Under the pieces are notes generated by a model that was given only the letters and a program-made list of their open reading frames with translations, ran no database searches and was not told the origin of the DNA. This document shows positions 1-9,038 of a stretch of 64,000 nt of DNA, one piece after another. Every line of letters starts with the position of its first letter. The stretch's first letter is position 1. A program made the translations under genes and the position numbers. The DNA is from Imbroritus primus (lineage in GTDB: Bacteria; Pseudomonadota; Gammaproteobacteria; Burkholderiales; Burkholderiaceae): NCBI GenBank assembly GCA_000272025.2, contig AKCV02000015.1, positions 868,001 through 932,000 on the forward strand, in the 5' to 3' direction.

Positions 1-330
1 CGTGCAGGCTTCGTGGTTCCACCGGAATTACAGTCTGTACCAGGCACCAACGTCGCGCGCGACAAGCATTACGACCAGATTGCATGGTACCGGCAGCTGT
101 CGCAGATCAGCCCCACTGGCCGGGCAGGCGTGTTCGATTTCTTTGCGCATGTCTATCGCCTGGAGGACGAGGTACAGTATGCCGCCGTCCGTGCGCCATC
201 GCCGGGCCGCAGCTACCGCGATTGGCGGACGTATCGCATGAGCGATCATCTGCCGATGTGGATCGAGCTGAGCCTGGAAAATGGCGATGCGATTCTCGCT
301 GCAATGCGGGCATCCGTTTCGCGTGAGTAA
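1..330 (+). CDS. Endonuclease/exonuclease/phosphatase family protein, C-terminal part
   Basis: The reading frame is open from the first base of the window, so the gene starts upstream and only the last 109 residues are visible. The sequence MSDHLPMWIEL near the C-terminus matches the conserved SDHxP end motif of the endonuclease/exonuclease/phosphatase fold, in which Asp and His take part in metal-dependent phosphodiester hydrolysis. Upstream in the fragment there is a YDQIAWYR-like strand, also typical of this fold's C-terminal half. Whether the substrate is DNA, a phospholipid or a sugar phosphate cannot be told from this fragment. The family call is fairly safe; the specific function is unknown. 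Confidence 0.72.
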   Translation, partial: RAGFVVPPELQSVPGTNVARDKHYDQIAWYRQLSQISPTGRAGVFDFFAHVYRLEDEVQYAAVRAPSPGRSYRDWRTYRMSDHLPMWIELSLENGDAILAAMRASVSRE

Positions 331-595
331 AGACGTTTCTCCAGTCGCATGCGCAGTCTGCACGATACACATGCAGGGACACGCATCATGACATCACGAT
401 GAAACCCACGCCAGCATGCCGCTTTCGAGGGGATATCCATCTGATTTCTTGACTTCCATTCCTGCCAAGGTAAGCTTTCGGCCCGGGAAGCCAGTATTCA
501 TGCGCTTCTCCATGCAATCTGTCCGCAATGGCGCACCATATGGACAGCCTGCATGCTGCCGTCATACCAAGCCAGAAAAACAGAAGGGGGTCATC

Positions 596-1000
596 TTGAA
601 GAAGGTTCTAGCATTTCTTGCCATGTCGTTCGCTGTCGCAGGAAATGCGCATGCCTGCCAGTTCAGCTGGTACCACTATGGCGAAGACAGCACGCGCGCG
701 TTGATCGCGCAGGAGATCGGCAGCCATGTCAGCGATGAATACTGTGCGCGCTTCAATGCCAAGCACCAGCTTTTCATCCAGTCCACTGCCTACGTGCTGA
801 ACAATGTGGTGATCGGCCATTCCATCGTCGGCATTCGCCCGCGTGGCTCGAAGGTTCACCCGGCCGAGACATTCACCATGGTGAGCTACGATACCGCCGG
901 CCGTACCTCGGGCGATGCGCAGCGCCTGGCCGTGCGCGCCACGGTACGTGCGCTGGACAACCTGATGTCCGAGCTCAAGACCTATAAGGTCAGCGAGTAA
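596..1000 (+). CDS. Small secreted protein of unknown function
   Basis: A 134-residue protein that I do not recognise. A longer frame opens at 416, but the chosen TTG start at 596 is preceded at 5 nt by a strong AAGGGGG ribosome binding site and gives a classical signal peptide: MKK, a hydrophobic stretch LAFLAMSFAVAG, then a likely cleavage site NAHA. The mature protein begins with CQFSWYHYGED and contains a second Cys (DEYCARF), so one disulphide in the periplasm is possible. No membrane segment follows. It lies alone between the nuclease fragment and a convergent SDR gene. The start choice is an inference from the RBS and signal peptide. Confidence 0.6.
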   Translation: MKKVLAFLAMSFAVAGNAHACQFSWYHYGEDSTRALIAQEIGSHVSDEYCARFNAKHQLFIQSTAYVLNNVVIGHSIVGIRPRGSKVHPAETFTMVSYDTAGRTSGDAQRLAVRATVRALDNLMSELKTYKVSE

Positions 1001-1011
1001 GCGTGCACGAC

Positions 1012-1041
1012 GGGAAGGCGTGCATGCCAGCATGCCTTCCC
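1012..1041. terminator. Hairpin between convergent genes
   Basis: GGGAAGGC at 1012-1019 pairs perfectly with GCCTTCCC at 1034-1041 across a 14-nt loop that can pair further (TGC/GCA). It lies between the stop of the small secreted protein and the stop of the convergent SDR gene, so it probably ends transcription in both directions. There is no clear T tract. Confidence 0.6.
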
Positions 1042-1054
1042 GGCTCCCCCTGCG

Positions 1055-1798
1055 TCAGACAAAGCCGCCATTCACGCGCATGATCTGGCCATTCACCCAA
1101 CCGCCATCCGGGCCCACCAGGAAGGCGGCTGCTCCGGCAATATCCTCAGGCGTGCCCAGGCGTTCCAGCGGCGTCATGGCAACGATCTGGGCAATCTGCT
1201 CGGGTTGCTTGCCACGCAGGAACAATTCCGTCCCGACAGGGCCGGGTGCCACGGCATTGACGGTGATGCCGCGCCCCCGCAATTCGTTCGCGAATACGCG
1301 CACCAGGCCTTCCACGCCAGCTTTCGAGGCAATATAGGCGCCATAGCCCGGCAGGCTCTTGCCGATCACGCTGCTCGACAGCGTGATGAAACGGCCGCCA
1401 TTGCCGAGGTGCCGTGCGGCATGCGTCATCATCAGGTAGGTGCCGCGCAGGTTGGTGGCCATCATGCTGTCGAATGCTTCCATCGCACCTTGCTCGATGG
1501 GGGAGAGCGTCATGATGCCTGCGCTGTTTACCACCGCGTCGATCCGGCCGAATGCCGCCAGCGTCGTGGCGTACAGCGACTGCACGGCGGCATCATCCGC
1601 AATATCGCCGCGTACCGCCAAGGCGGTTCCGCCGGCAGCTTCGATACCGGCCACTGCCTGGGCGGCAGCGGCGTCATTGCCGGCATAGTGCAGCGCCACG
1701 GCAAAGCCGTCTGCGGCCAGGCGTTGTGCGATGGCCAGGCCGATACCGCGCGTGCCGCCTGTGACGATGGCGGCTTTCTGGATGGAAGTCGTGGTCAT
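1055..1798 (-). CDS. SDR family NAD(P)-dependent oxidoreductase
   Basis: A classical short-chain dehydrogenase/reductase of 247 residues, the usual length. The Rossmann motif TGGTRGIG is at the N-terminus, NSAG in the middle, and the catalytic Ser with YGAYIASKAG (Tyr and Lys) around residue 150. The C-terminal part has the typical NAVAPGPVGTELF and MRVNGGFV ends. The ATG at 1798 is chosen because GCAGGAG precedes it by a few bases; a longer frame to 1882 adds an implausible Cys-rich extension. The gene is divergent from a LysR regulator 112 bp away, which is probably its regulator. FabG-like in shape, but the substrate is unknown. Confidence 0.88.
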   Translation of the reverse strand: MTTTSIQKAAIVTGGTRGIGLAIAQRLAADGFAVALHYAGNDAAAAQAVAGIEAAGGTALAVRGDIADDAAVQSLYATTLAAFGRIDAVVNSAGIMTLSPIEQGAMEAFDSMMATNLRGTYLMMTHAARHLGNGGRFITLSSSVIGKSLPGYGAYIASKAGVEGLVRVFANELRGRGITVNAVAPGPVGTELFLRGKQPEQIAQIVAMTPLERLGTPEDIAGAAAFLVGPDGGWVNGQIMRVNGGFV

Positions 1799-1873
1799 GG
1801 ATACTCCTGCAGTACATGACAAAAAAACGTGCTTGCAGTATGGCTGGCGTACCGGCGTCGATAAAGGCTGGTA

Positions 1874-1908
1874 AATTGCCAAGACAATTCAATTTTCGTC
1901 AACAATTG
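1874..1908. promoter_or_regulatory. Candidate LysR operator in the SDR/LysR intergenic region
   Basis: Four copies of the half-site CAATT/AATTG are crowded here: AATTG at 1874-1878, CAATT at 1885-1889 and 1890-1894, AATTG at 1904-1908. CAATT(1890) and AATTG(1904) form an inverted repeat with a 9-bp gap, close to the T-N11-A layout of LysR-type sites. The position directly before the LysR start suits autoregulation. Function is inferred. Confidence 0.4.
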
Positions 1909-1910
1909 CT

Positions 1911-2831
1911 ATGGACCGCTTCGATTCGCTGCAACTGTTCGCCCGTATTGTCGAGCTTGGCAACTTCAGCCGGGCGGCGGCAGCGCTGAACCTGCCGCGC
2001 GCCACAGCCACGCACGCCATCAAGGCGCTGGAGGAGCGCCTGGGCGCGCGCCTGCTGGAGCGGACCACACGGCATGTCCACCCGACAGCGGACGGGCAGG
2101 CGTTCTATGCACGATGCGTCCGCCTGTTGGCTGAACTGGAAGATGCCGAAGCTGCGCTGCGTCCGGCATCGGCCCAGCCACGCGGCATCCTGCGCGTGGA
2201 CATGCATGGCACGCATGCCGCCCGCATAGTCCTGCCGCGCATGGCGGAATTTCACGCGCGGTATCCAGACATTGAGGTGGTTGTCAGCAGTGGCGACCGA
2301 CTGGTCGATCTGGTTCGGGAAGGGGTGGACTGCGTGTTGCGCGCCGGCACGCCGCGCGACTCGTCACTGGTAGCGCGCCGCCTGGCGCTCATGCCGCAAG
2401 TGGTGTGCGCCAGCCCGGGCTATCTTGCCGCGCACGGCCAGCCCCGGCATCCGCAGGACTTGGCACAGCACCACATGGTGCGGTTCTTTGCCAGCAACGG
2501 TGCGCAGGATTACCCCATCATGCTGCAGGTCGATGGGCGCATGCAGACATTCTCCCTGCCGGCCTGGATGGCCGTGAACGATGCGGAAAACTACGTAGTG
2601 TGCGGCCTGCATGGCGCAGGCCTGATCCAGTTGCCACGGTTTCACGTGGCGGACGCCTTGCGCGCCGGTACGCTTGTCGAAGTGCTGGCGGCATGGCCCA
2701 GCCCGGCGCTGCCGCTGTCCGTGCTATACCCGCGTCACCGCCAGCGTTCGCCGCGTGTGCGTGTGCTGATCGACTGGCTCAGCCGGTTGTATGCAGCGGA
2801 GTTCGGCCCGCTGCCATCGGGCCGTGCCTGA
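1911..2831 (+). CDS. LysR family transcriptional regulator
   Basis: A 306-residue LysR-type regulator of full length. Residues 1-60 hold the winged helix-turn-helix (MDRFDSLQLFARIVELGNFS, then ALNLPRATATHAIKALEERLGARLLERTTR). The rest is the two-lobed periplasmic-binding-like effector domain, beginning around GILRVDMHG. It belongs to the large group (CrgA-like) with the MDRF/FARIVE start. It is divergent from the SDR gene and very likely controls it. There is no clear Shine-Dalgarno before the ATG at 1911. The effector ligand cannot be deduced. Confidence 0.9.
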   Translation: MDRFDSLQLFARIVELGNFSRAAAALNLPRATATHAIKALEERLGARLLERTTRHVHPTADGQAFYARCVRLLAELEDAEAALRPASAQPRGILRVDMHGTHAARIVLPRMAEFHARYPDIEVVVSSGDRLVDLVREGVDCVLRAGTPRDSSLVARRLALMPQVVCASPGYLAAHGQPRHPQDLAQHHMVRFFASNGAQDYPIMLQVDGRMQTFSLPAWMAVNDAENYVVCGLHGAGLIQLPRFHVADALRAGTLVEVLAAWPSPALPLSVLYPRHRQRSPRVRVLIDWLSRLYAAEFGPLPSGRA

Positions 2832-2889
2832 CAGCCCGCCTTGCGGCGTCGGCCGGATGCCGGGTGCCATGGCGCGGCTTATATGATGC

Positions 2890-3390
2890 TCACTGGACGG
2901 TGACTTTCCCCACCATGCCCGCCTCGAAGTGACCCGGGATCAGGCAAGCGAAATCTACGGTGCCCGCCTGCGTGAACTGCCAAACAATGCCTCCGCGCTT
3001 GCCAGGCGCCAGCGTCGCGGAGTTGGGATCGTCATGCTTCATGTCGGGCATCTTGCGCATCATCTCCGCGTGCTCCTGGAGCTCGCTCAGCGTGCCGATC
3101 ACCATCTCGTGCGGCACCTTGCCTTCGTTCTTCAAGAAGAAGCGGATGGTTTCGCCAGCCTTGGCCTCCACCGAGGCAGGCGTGAAGCGCATCGTGTCGT
3201 CCATGGTGATTTCCACCGTGCGGGTCACCTTGGCCGGATCCCCTGGCTGGCCTATTGCACTGGCATATGCACTGGTGCTGCCATGGGAGCCATGTGCGCC
3301 GTGAGCGCCATGCCCAGGGGCTGCCAGCGCCGGAAAGGAAAGCGCGGCGGCCAGCGCGGCCACACCGAGCAGCGTGCGTGAAGTCCTCAT
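2890..3390 (-). CDS. Periplasmic cupredoxin-domain copper-resistance protein
   Basis: A 166-residue secreted cupredoxin. The start at 3390 is preceded by AAGGAG and gives MRTSRTLLGVAALAAAL..ALA, a clear signal peptide. The mature N-terminus is His/Gly-rich (HGAHGAHGSHGS). The cupredoxin fold follows: VPHEMVIG supplies the first His ligand, and CLIPGHFEAGMVG supplies Cys, His and Met, so a type-1 copper site is complete. A Met/His loop (MMRKMPDMKHDD) could bind Cu(I). It is the last gene of a minus-strand cluster after copA and copB, 33 bp from copB. This resembles CopI-type proteins of copper-resistant bacteria; the periplasmic copper-binding role is inferred from that similarity and the context. 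Confidence 0.85.
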   Translation of the reverse strand: MRTSRTLLGVAALAAALSFPALAAPGHGAHGAHGSHGSTSAYASAIGQPGDPAKVTRTVEITMDDTMRFTPASVEAKAGETIRFFLKNEGKVPHEMVIGTLSELQEHAEMMRKMPDMKHDDPNSATLAPGKRGGIVWQFTQAGTVDFACLIPGHFEAGMVGKVTVQ

Positions 3391-3423
3391 GAAAACTCCT
3401 TGTGGTTGCAATGCCTGTCGGGA

Positions 3424-4707
3424 TCAGAACCAGAAACGAACGCCTGCCACCCAGCGGGTCTGCTGGGCTCGGCCGCCATCGGCGCGGATCATGTCTGCGG
3501 TACGTCCAAAACTTGCCGCGCGTTCCACGCCGATATACGGCGCGAACTGGCGGGTGAATTCGTAGCGCAGGCGCAGGCCAGCGGATGCTTCCGCCAGGCC
3601 GCGCCCGATATGGCGGGCGGGATCGTCTTTGCCATACAGCTGCATTTCGATACGAGGTTCCAGCACGAGCCGCTGGGTGAGCAGCAGTTCATAGCTGGTT
3701 TCGAGCCGCAATGCAGTGCGGCCGTGCGTTCCCACATAGGCCGTAGCGTCGACTTCGAACCAGTACGGCGCCAGCCCCTGCATGCCGAAGGCCAGCCATT
3801 GGCGGCCCGGTCCTTCGCCGTGGTCGGCGCGCAGGCCGAGCTGGGTATCCCAGTAGCCGCTGACGGCATGGCTCCACAGCAACTCCGTGCGGCCTTCCTG
3901 CAGCTTGCCTTGCGCGACATTGCCTTCTGCCTTGAGGACCGCGCGGTTGTATGTGCCGCCAAACCAGCCCTGTACGCCGTAGGCCGTGGCATTACCACCT
4001 CTGCGGGTGAAGCGGCGTTCGAGCGTTTCGGCGCGGAACGCAGCGAACAGGTGTTCGTCCGCCATCATGAGATGGGGGATGCCCGGCACCGCATAGGGGC
4101 CGCTGTTACGGGCCAAGCCGTCGGCATAACCATGCGGGTCACGCGCATCGGCCGGGGCCGACCCGCCTTGCATGCGCATGTCGCCATGGTCCATGGCTGC
4201 TTCTTCCGTGGCAGGTGTCTCGGAGGCGTGGTCCGCGTGGGCCGCCGGCGCCTGTGCGGAAGCCCCATGGCCCGCATGCACATCCGGTCCTGCAGGTTGT
4301 GCCTGCGGCGCAGGTGGCAGGGCAGGCGCAGGCATCGCAGCAGCGCCATGCCCGGCATGTCCCGCGTGACCCGCATCGTGTCCGGTGCTGTGATCAACGT
4401 CGGAAGTCGACGGGTTGGCAGGAGCAGGGGCTGCATGTTGTCCGTGCATGGCATGCCCAGCATGGGTGCCATGGCCGTGGCCGGCATGCCCAGAAGCCGG
4501 CTTGGCCGGGGTGTGACGCTTGCCCTGCGTGGCCGCTGGCTGGTCATTGTCAGCCGGTGGCGATGCGTTGCCATGCGCGGCGTGATCCTGCGCCATCGCC
4601 TGGCCGGAGAGCGCGGCAGCCGCGGCCAGGGCTGCAAGACCGTAAGCAGGACGAAAGATCGGGCGACGGTATGGCATGCGATGGAACGGTGAGGGGTAAC
4701 GGGTCAT
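3424..4707 (-). CDS. copB: Copper resistance outer-membrane protein CopB
   Basis: A 427-residue protein with a signal peptide (PAYGLAALAAAAALSGQAMAQ) and then about 170 residues of low-complexity sequence full of HAGHG, MDHGDM and HGMHG-like motifs, a probable copper-binding region. The C-terminal half is the conserved CopB domain: GGTYNR, ELLWSHAVSGYWDTQLGLR, GEGPGRQWLAFG, GLAPYWFEVDATAYVG and a final beta strand ending VAGVRFWF. In CopB this domain is an outer-membrane beta barrel. The start at 4707 has AAGGA 8 nt upstream; a longer frame to 4743 would overlap copA. It lies 22 bp downstream of copA, so co-transcription is likely. Copper export or sequestration at the outer membrane is the known family role. 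Confidence 0.92.
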   Translation of the reverse strand: MTRYPSPFHRMPYRRPIFRPAYGLAALAAAAALSGQAMAQDHAAHGNASPPADNDQPAATQGKRHTPAKPASGHAGHGHGTHAGHAMHGQHAAPAPANPSTSDVDHSTGHDAGHAGHAGHGAAAMPAPALPPAPQAQPAGPDVHAGHGASAQAPAAHADHASETPATEEAAMDHGDMRMQGGSAPADARDPHGYADGLARNSGPYAVPGIPHLMMADEHLFAAFRAETLERRFTRRGGNATAYGVQGWFGGTYNRAVLKAEGNVAQGKLQEGRTELLWSHAVSGYWDTQLGLRADHGEGPGRQWLAFGMQGLAPYWFEVDATAYVGTHGRTALRLETSYELLLTQRLVLEPRIEMQLYGKDDPARHIGRGLAEASAGLRLRYEFTRQFAPYIGVERAASFGRTADMIRADGGRAQQTRWVAGVRFWF

Positions 4708-4729
4708 GACTGGATTCCTTGCTTGGGGC

Positions 4730-6574
4730 TCACGACACCACAACTTCGCGGAACATGCCCATGTCCATGTGGAACATCAGGTGGCAGTGCCACGCCCACC
4801 GGCCCAGTGCATCGGCCGTGACGAGGAAGCTGATGCGCTGCGCGGGTTGCACCGGCAGGGTGTGCCGGCGCGCGAGGAAGCGGCCGTCCGGGCTCTCCAG
4901 TTCGCTCCACATGCCGTGCAGGTGCATGGGGTGCGTCATCATGGTGTCGTTGTGCAGGATCACGCGGACGCGTTCGCCGTAGCGGAAACGCACCGGCGTG
5001 GACTGCCCGAACTCCAGGCCATCGAACGACCAGGTGTAGCGCTCCATGTTGCCGGTCAGGTGCAGCTCGATCTCGCGTTCCGCGCCACGCGGATCCATCG
5101 GCCCGCCCGGGGTGTGCAGATCGGCCAGCGTCAGCGCGCGCCGCCCGGTGTTGCGCAGGCCGATGCCCGGATCATCGAGGTTGGTGCGCGCCATGTCGAC
5201 GCGCATGTCGGTGCTGGGCCCATATTCCGTGCGGGCGTGACGCGCCCGCGTGCTGGGCCGGGCCAGCGAGTTCGCTGGATGGCCGGAGGTCGCGTGCATG
5301 ACGTGCTGGTTCGTCATGCCGCCGTGCTGCATGCCGGTATGTGCCGCAGCGGAGGAAGGAGTCGTGACACCGTGTCCTGCATGTCCGCCACCGCCACCAC
5401 CGTGGTCCATCGCACCCATCATGTCGCCCATCGTCAGCCATTCGGCCGGGTCGAGCGCTGGCACCGGCGCCTGCAGGCCGTCGCGTACCGCGAGCGTGGC
5501 GCGTGCATAGCCGGTGCGGTCCATCGCCTGGGCGAACACCGTGTAGGCATCGTCGCGCGGCTCGACGAGGACATCGATGGTCTCGCCCGGGCCAAAGCGG
5601 AATTCATCCACGGTGACCGGCTCCACATCGACCCCGTCGACATGCACGACCTTGAGCTTGAGGCCGGGAATGCGCACATCATAGAAAGTATTGCCCGCGC
5701 CGTTGACCATGCGCAGGCGCACGCGTTCGCCGGGGCGGAACAGTCCGGTCCAGTTGCCGGCCGGAGTGGTGCCGTTGGCGAGATAGGTCAGCGTGGCGGA
5801 TGACAGGTCGGCGAGGTCCGTCGGACTCATGCGCATTTCATTCCACATCTTGCGCTTGCTAACCGCTCCCGCCAGCCCGTCATGCGCGACATCGCGGAAG
5901 AAATCCATGACCGTCGGCTGGTTGTAGTTGTACATGTCGCCCTGCGACTTGAGCTTGCCGAGTACCCGCATCGGGTCTTCATCGGTCCAGTCGGAGAACA
6001 CCAGCACATGCTCGCGGTCGGCGCGGATGGTCTCGGGGCCGGCCGGGTCGATGATAATCGCGCCGTACATGCCGGTCATTTCCTGGAAACCGGAATGGGA
6101 GTGGTACCAGTACGAGCCGCTTTGCTGGACCTTGAAACGGTAGGTGAAGGTTTCGCCGGGTGCGATGCCGCCAAAGCTGATCCCGGGTACGCCGTCCATC
6201 TGGTACGGCAGGATGATGCCGTGCCAATGGATGGACGTATGTTCCCGCAAGCGGTTGGTGACGCGGATGGTGACCGTTTCGCCCTCGCGCCAGCGCAGTG
6301 TCGGCGCCGGCAGCGAGCCATTGATGACCGGCGCCATGCCAGGCTTGCCGGTGAAATTGACAGGCATTTCGCTGACTACGAGATCGAAGGTCGTACCGCG
6401 TAGTTCGGGCACGGGGCGTGCAGCAGCTGATTGGGTAACTGGTTGGGCCAGCGCCGCCAGTCCTGGAATGGAGACCGCGGCCATGACGCCACCGGCGGCG
6501 AGTCCCTGGACGAAGCGACGGCGCGAGGCACTGGGCGGCGCGACCGACAGGATGAGAGGCGAAGGGCGGTTCAT
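4730..6574 (-). CDS. copA: Periplasmic multicopper oxidase CopA
   Basis: A 614-residue multicopper oxidase of the CopA/PcoA family, which oxidises Cu(I) in the periplasm. The N-terminus has a twin-arginine signal (SRRRFVQGLAAGG) and the mature part contains three cupredoxin domains. Copper ligands are visible: HWHG and HSHSG in domain 1, and HPMHLHGMW and WHCHLMFHMDMGM in domain 3, which together give the type 1, 2 and 3 sites. Between domains 2 and 3 lies a Met/His-rich stretch (MGDMMGAMDHGG, HTGMQHGGMTNQH) typical of CopA. The start at 6574 was chosen over 6664 because it places the Tat motif near the N-terminus. First gene of the cop cluster, divergent from the two-component system. Confidence 0.95.
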   Translation of the reverse strand: MNRPSPLILSVAPPSASRRRFVQGLAAGGVMAAVSIPGLAALAQPVTQSAAARPVPELRGTTFDLVVSEMPVNFTGKPGMAPVINGSLPAPTLRWREGETVTIRVTNRLREHTSIHWHGIILPYQMDGVPGISFGGIAPGETFTYRFKVQQSGSYWYHSHSGFQEMTGMYGAIIIDPAGPETIRADREHVLVFSDWTDEDPMRVLGKLKSQGDMYNYNQPTVMDFFRDVAHDGLAGAVSKRKMWNEMRMSPTDLADLSSATLTYLANGTTPAGNWTGLFRPGERVRLRMVNGAGNTFYDVRIPGLKLKVVHVDGVDVEPVTVDEFRFGPGETIDVLVEPRDDAYTVFAQAMDRTGYARATLAVRDGLQAPVPALDPAEWLTMGDMMGAMDHGGGGGGHAGHGVTTPSSAAAHTGMQHGGMTNQHVMHATSGHPANSLARPSTRARHARTEYGPSTDMRVDMARTNLDDPGIGLRNTGRRALTLADLHTPGGPMDPRGAEREIELHLTGNMERYTWSFDGLEFGQSTPVRFRYGERVRVILHNDTMMTHPMHLHGMWSELESPDGRFLARRHTLPVQPAQRISFLVTADALGRWAWHCHLMFHMDMGMFREVVVS

Positions 6575-6829
6575 GTCAGGGATGGACTCCAGAAGCCAGG
6601 AAGAACTAAAAACCTGCACAAGGCCGGCGAGGGCCGGAATGCCGGATACCATTGGCGCTGCCAAGCCGGCGGACAGCGCTATCAGCTAAACCTTGCGGCT
6701 GAGCCATACGATTGAACTGCATGGCCGGCCCCTACTGACGTAGCATGCCCGCACCATTCACAGGCTTGCATGGCAGGGGATCCGAGGAGCATGGTAGGGT
6801 GGTGCGGCTGTCCGGAATCTGTCCCGAAC

Positions 6830-6860
6830 ATTACATTTATGTCATGTTCACGTCATGTTC
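6830..6860. promoter_or_regulatory. Candidate response-regulator binding site (cop box) with 11-bp direct repeats
   Basis: GTCATGTTC occurs at 6841-6849 and again at 6852-6860, exactly 11 bp apart, preceded by ATTACATTTAT at 6830-6840. Tandem sites with an 11-bp period are the usual layout for OmpR/CopR-type regulators. It lies between divergent copA and the regulator gene, so it could serve both. The binding role is inferred. Confidence 0.55.
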
Positions 6861-6925
6861 CTGTCTGCTGGCCGTCGCTACATTGATCCGGTTGCGGCTG
6901 CGCGCGGATGTCTACGGGATGAGAG

Positions 6926-7600
6926 ATGAAACTGCTGGTGATCGAAGACGAAGAGAAGACAGCCGACTACCTCCGCCAGGGCCTGGTGGAGGCGGGGTTC
7001 GTCGTGGACCTGGCCCGCAACGGGCTGGACGGCCATCATCTCGCGCTCGATGACATCTATGACCTGATCATCCTTGATGTGATGCTGCCCGATGTCGACG
7101 GCTGGCGCATCGTGCAGGCGGTGCGCAACGCAGGCAAGCAGGTGCCGGTGCTGTTCCTGACGGCGCGTGGCAGCGTGGATGATCGCGTGAAGGGGCTCGA
7201 GCTGGGCGCGGATGACTATCTGGTGAAGCCGTTTGCGTTTTCCGAGTTGCTGGCCCGTGTGCGGACGCTGTTGCGCCGTGGCAGTGCGCCCGCCCAGCCC
7301 GATGTGCTGCAAATCGCAGATCTGGAGCTTGACCTGGCGCGTCGCCGCGCAACCCGCGCGGGGCAGCGCATTTCCCTCACCGGCAAGGAATTCGCCTTGC
7401 TCGAACTGCTGGCGCGCCGCCGTGGCGAGGTGCTGCCCCGTTCGCTGATTGCCTCGCAGGTCTGGGACATGAACTTCGACAGCGACACCAATGTGATCGA
7501 CGTGGCCATCCGCCGGCTGCGCGCCAAGATCGACGACGCCTTCGAGCCGCGCCTGATCCATACGGTGCGCGGCATGGGGTACATGCTTGATGTCGAGTGA
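6926..7600 (+). CDS. copR: Copper-type two-component response regulator (CopR/CusR-like)
   Basis: A 224-residue OmpR-family response regulator. The receiver domain (residues 1-120) has the acidic pocket EDEEK, the phospho-acceptor Asp in [13 protein letters not shown], the conserved Thr in LFLTARG and the Lys in DYLVKPFAF. The C-terminal winged helix carries [31 protein letters not shown] and the recognition region [16 protein letters not shown]. This set is highly typical of the CopR/CusR/SilR group. It overlaps the sensor kinase gene by 11 bp and is divergent from copA, so it is very likely the activator of the cop genes under copper stress. The specific metal is inferred from context. Confidence 0.9.
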   Translation: MKLLVIEDEEKTADYLRQGLVEAGFVVDLARNGLDGHHLALDDIYDLIILDVMLPDVDGWRIVQAVRNAGKQVPVLFLTARGSVDDRVKGLELGADDYLVKPFAFSELLARVRTLLRRGSAPAQPDVLQIADLELDLARRRATRAGQRISLTGKEFALLELLARRRGEVLPRSLIASQVWDMNFDSDTNVIDVAIRRLRAKIDDAFEPRLIHTVRGMGYMLDVE

Positions 7601-9026
7601 TCCTCGCCGGGTTCACCGGCCCGCTTCGCTGGCACTACGCGTCACGCTGCTGGTTGGCGTGGTGATCGCGCTGGTATTCCTCAGTTTCAGCTGGCTGGTG
7701 GAGCGCTCGCTTGAGTTCCATTTTGCCGAGCAGGATGCCGGCGAGCTGGCTGCGGTCGCCACCGCCGTTTCGCGCGCGCTGGCGGAAACGCCCGGCGACG
7801 CGCCTTTGGTACAACGACAGGCGCGGTTGGCCGGCGCCGTATCGGGGCACCACAAGGTGTACTACTACGTGGGTGATGCGCAGGGCCGGCAAGTCTATAC
7901 AAATGGCGGTCCTGATCTGCATGCACTGTCGGCACGTCTTGCGCCGGTAGCTGCACTGGAAGCGCGTACCGTGTCGGTGTGGGAGGAGGGCGGCAGTACC
8001 TATCGCGGTGGCGTGCTGCGGGTGCCGGCACCGTCTGCGAGCGGCGCGGAACCGGCAGACGAACTGCGCATCGCCGTTGCCATGGATATGGATTTTCACA
8101 TGACCTACCTGCATCGCTTCAAGCGCATGATCTGGTGGGCCACTGGCGTCGTGCTGTGCCTTGCCCTGCTCGTGGCATGGCTGGCGGTGCAGTGGGGGCA
8201 TGTGCCGATCCGCAAGGTCAACGCCCGGATTCGCGCCATCGGTTCATCGCAGTTGCACGTGCGCCTCAACCCGCAGGAAGTGCCGGTCGAGCTGACCGAC
8301 CTGGTGGTGGCCTTCAACGACATGCTGCAACGCCTGGAAAACGGCTTTCAGCAACTGTCCAACTTCTCGGCGGACATTGCGCATGAATTGCGCACTCCGG
8401 TGACCAACCTGACCACGCATACGCAGGTGGCCCTCAGCCAGGTCCGCAGCGCGGACGAGTACCGCGAGGTGCTGTATTCCAACCTGGAGGAATTCGAGCA
8501 GATGTCGCGCATGATCGGCGACATGCTGTTTCTTGCGCAGACGGAAAACGATCCGGGTAGCCGGCGGCTGGTTCCTGTGGATCTGGCGGAACTGGCGGAA
8601 GACCTGTTCGACTATTTCGGCCCCTGGGCGGAAGACCGCCAGGTGCATCTCCGGCTCGCAGGCGAGGCATCGAAGGTCAATGCTGACCGCGATATGATGC
8701 GGCGCGCGCTGGGTAATTTGCTGTCGAACGCGGTCCAGCACACGGCGCCCGGACAGGCAGTGGAGGTGCAACTTGCCGATACCGGGGACGTTGCGGTGAT
8801 CCGGGTGTCCAATCCCGGCAAGCGTATTCCGGCAGAGGCGCTGCCGCTGCTGTTCAACCGCTTCTACCGGCTTGATCCAGCGCGCCGGCGCAAGGGGCAG
8901 GGCGCCGGGCTGGGGTTGGCCATCGTCAAGTCGATCGTCGAGCTGCATGGCGGGCAGGTACGCGCATGCTCGGATGATGCGCACACCACGTTTGAAGTGA
9001 CCCTGCCGCTGGCGCGTACCACCTGA
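7590..9026 (+). CDS. copS: Copper-type sensor histidine kinase (CopS/CusS-like)
   Basis: A 478-residue membrane histidine kinase. Transmembrane segment 1 is near residues 17-38 ([20 protein letters not shown]), followed by a periplasmic sensor of about 150 residues and segment 2 ([21 protein letters not shown]). A HAMP domain follows, then the H box [16 protein letters not shown] with the phospho-accepting His, the N box [13 protein letters not shown], and G boxes [10 protein letters not shown] and [18 protein letters not shown]. The domain order and the [19 protein letters not shown] motif match the heavy-metal sensor kinase family. The ATG at 7590 overlaps the regulator's stop; a TTG one codon earlier is the alternative. 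It should sense periplasmic copper and phosphorylate the regulator. Confidence 0.9.
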   Translation: MSSDPRRVHRPASLALRVTLLVGVVIALVFLSFSWLVERSLEFHFAEQDAGELAAVATAVSRALAETPGDAPLVQRQARLAGAVSGHHKVYYYVGDAQGRQVYTNGGPDLHALSARLAPVAALEARTVSVWEEGGSTYRGGVLRVPAPSASGAEPADELRIAVAMDMDFHMTYLHRFKRMIWWATGVVLCLALLVAWLAVQWGHVPIRKVNARIRAIGSSQLHVRLNPQEVPVELTDLVVAFNDMLQRLENGFQQLSNFSADIAHELRTPVTNLTTHTQVALSQVRSADEYREVLYSNLEEFEQMSRMIGDMLFLAQTENDPGSRRLVPVDLAELAEDLFDYFGPWAEDRQVHLRLAGEASKVNADRDMMRRALGNLLSNAVQHTAPGQAVEVQLADTGDVAVIRVSNPGKRIPAEALPLLFNRFYRLDPARRRKGQGAGLGLAIVKSIVELHGGQVRACSDDAHTTFEVTLPLARTT

Positions 9027-9038
9027 CGGTGCAGCAGG

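Noticed and set aside
3400-4692. Long open frame (430 codons) on the plus strand, antisense to copB
   Set aside because: It is the mirror of a GC-rich coding gene with His/Gly repeats. The product is Arg/His-rich without family motifs, and copB on the other strand is clear.
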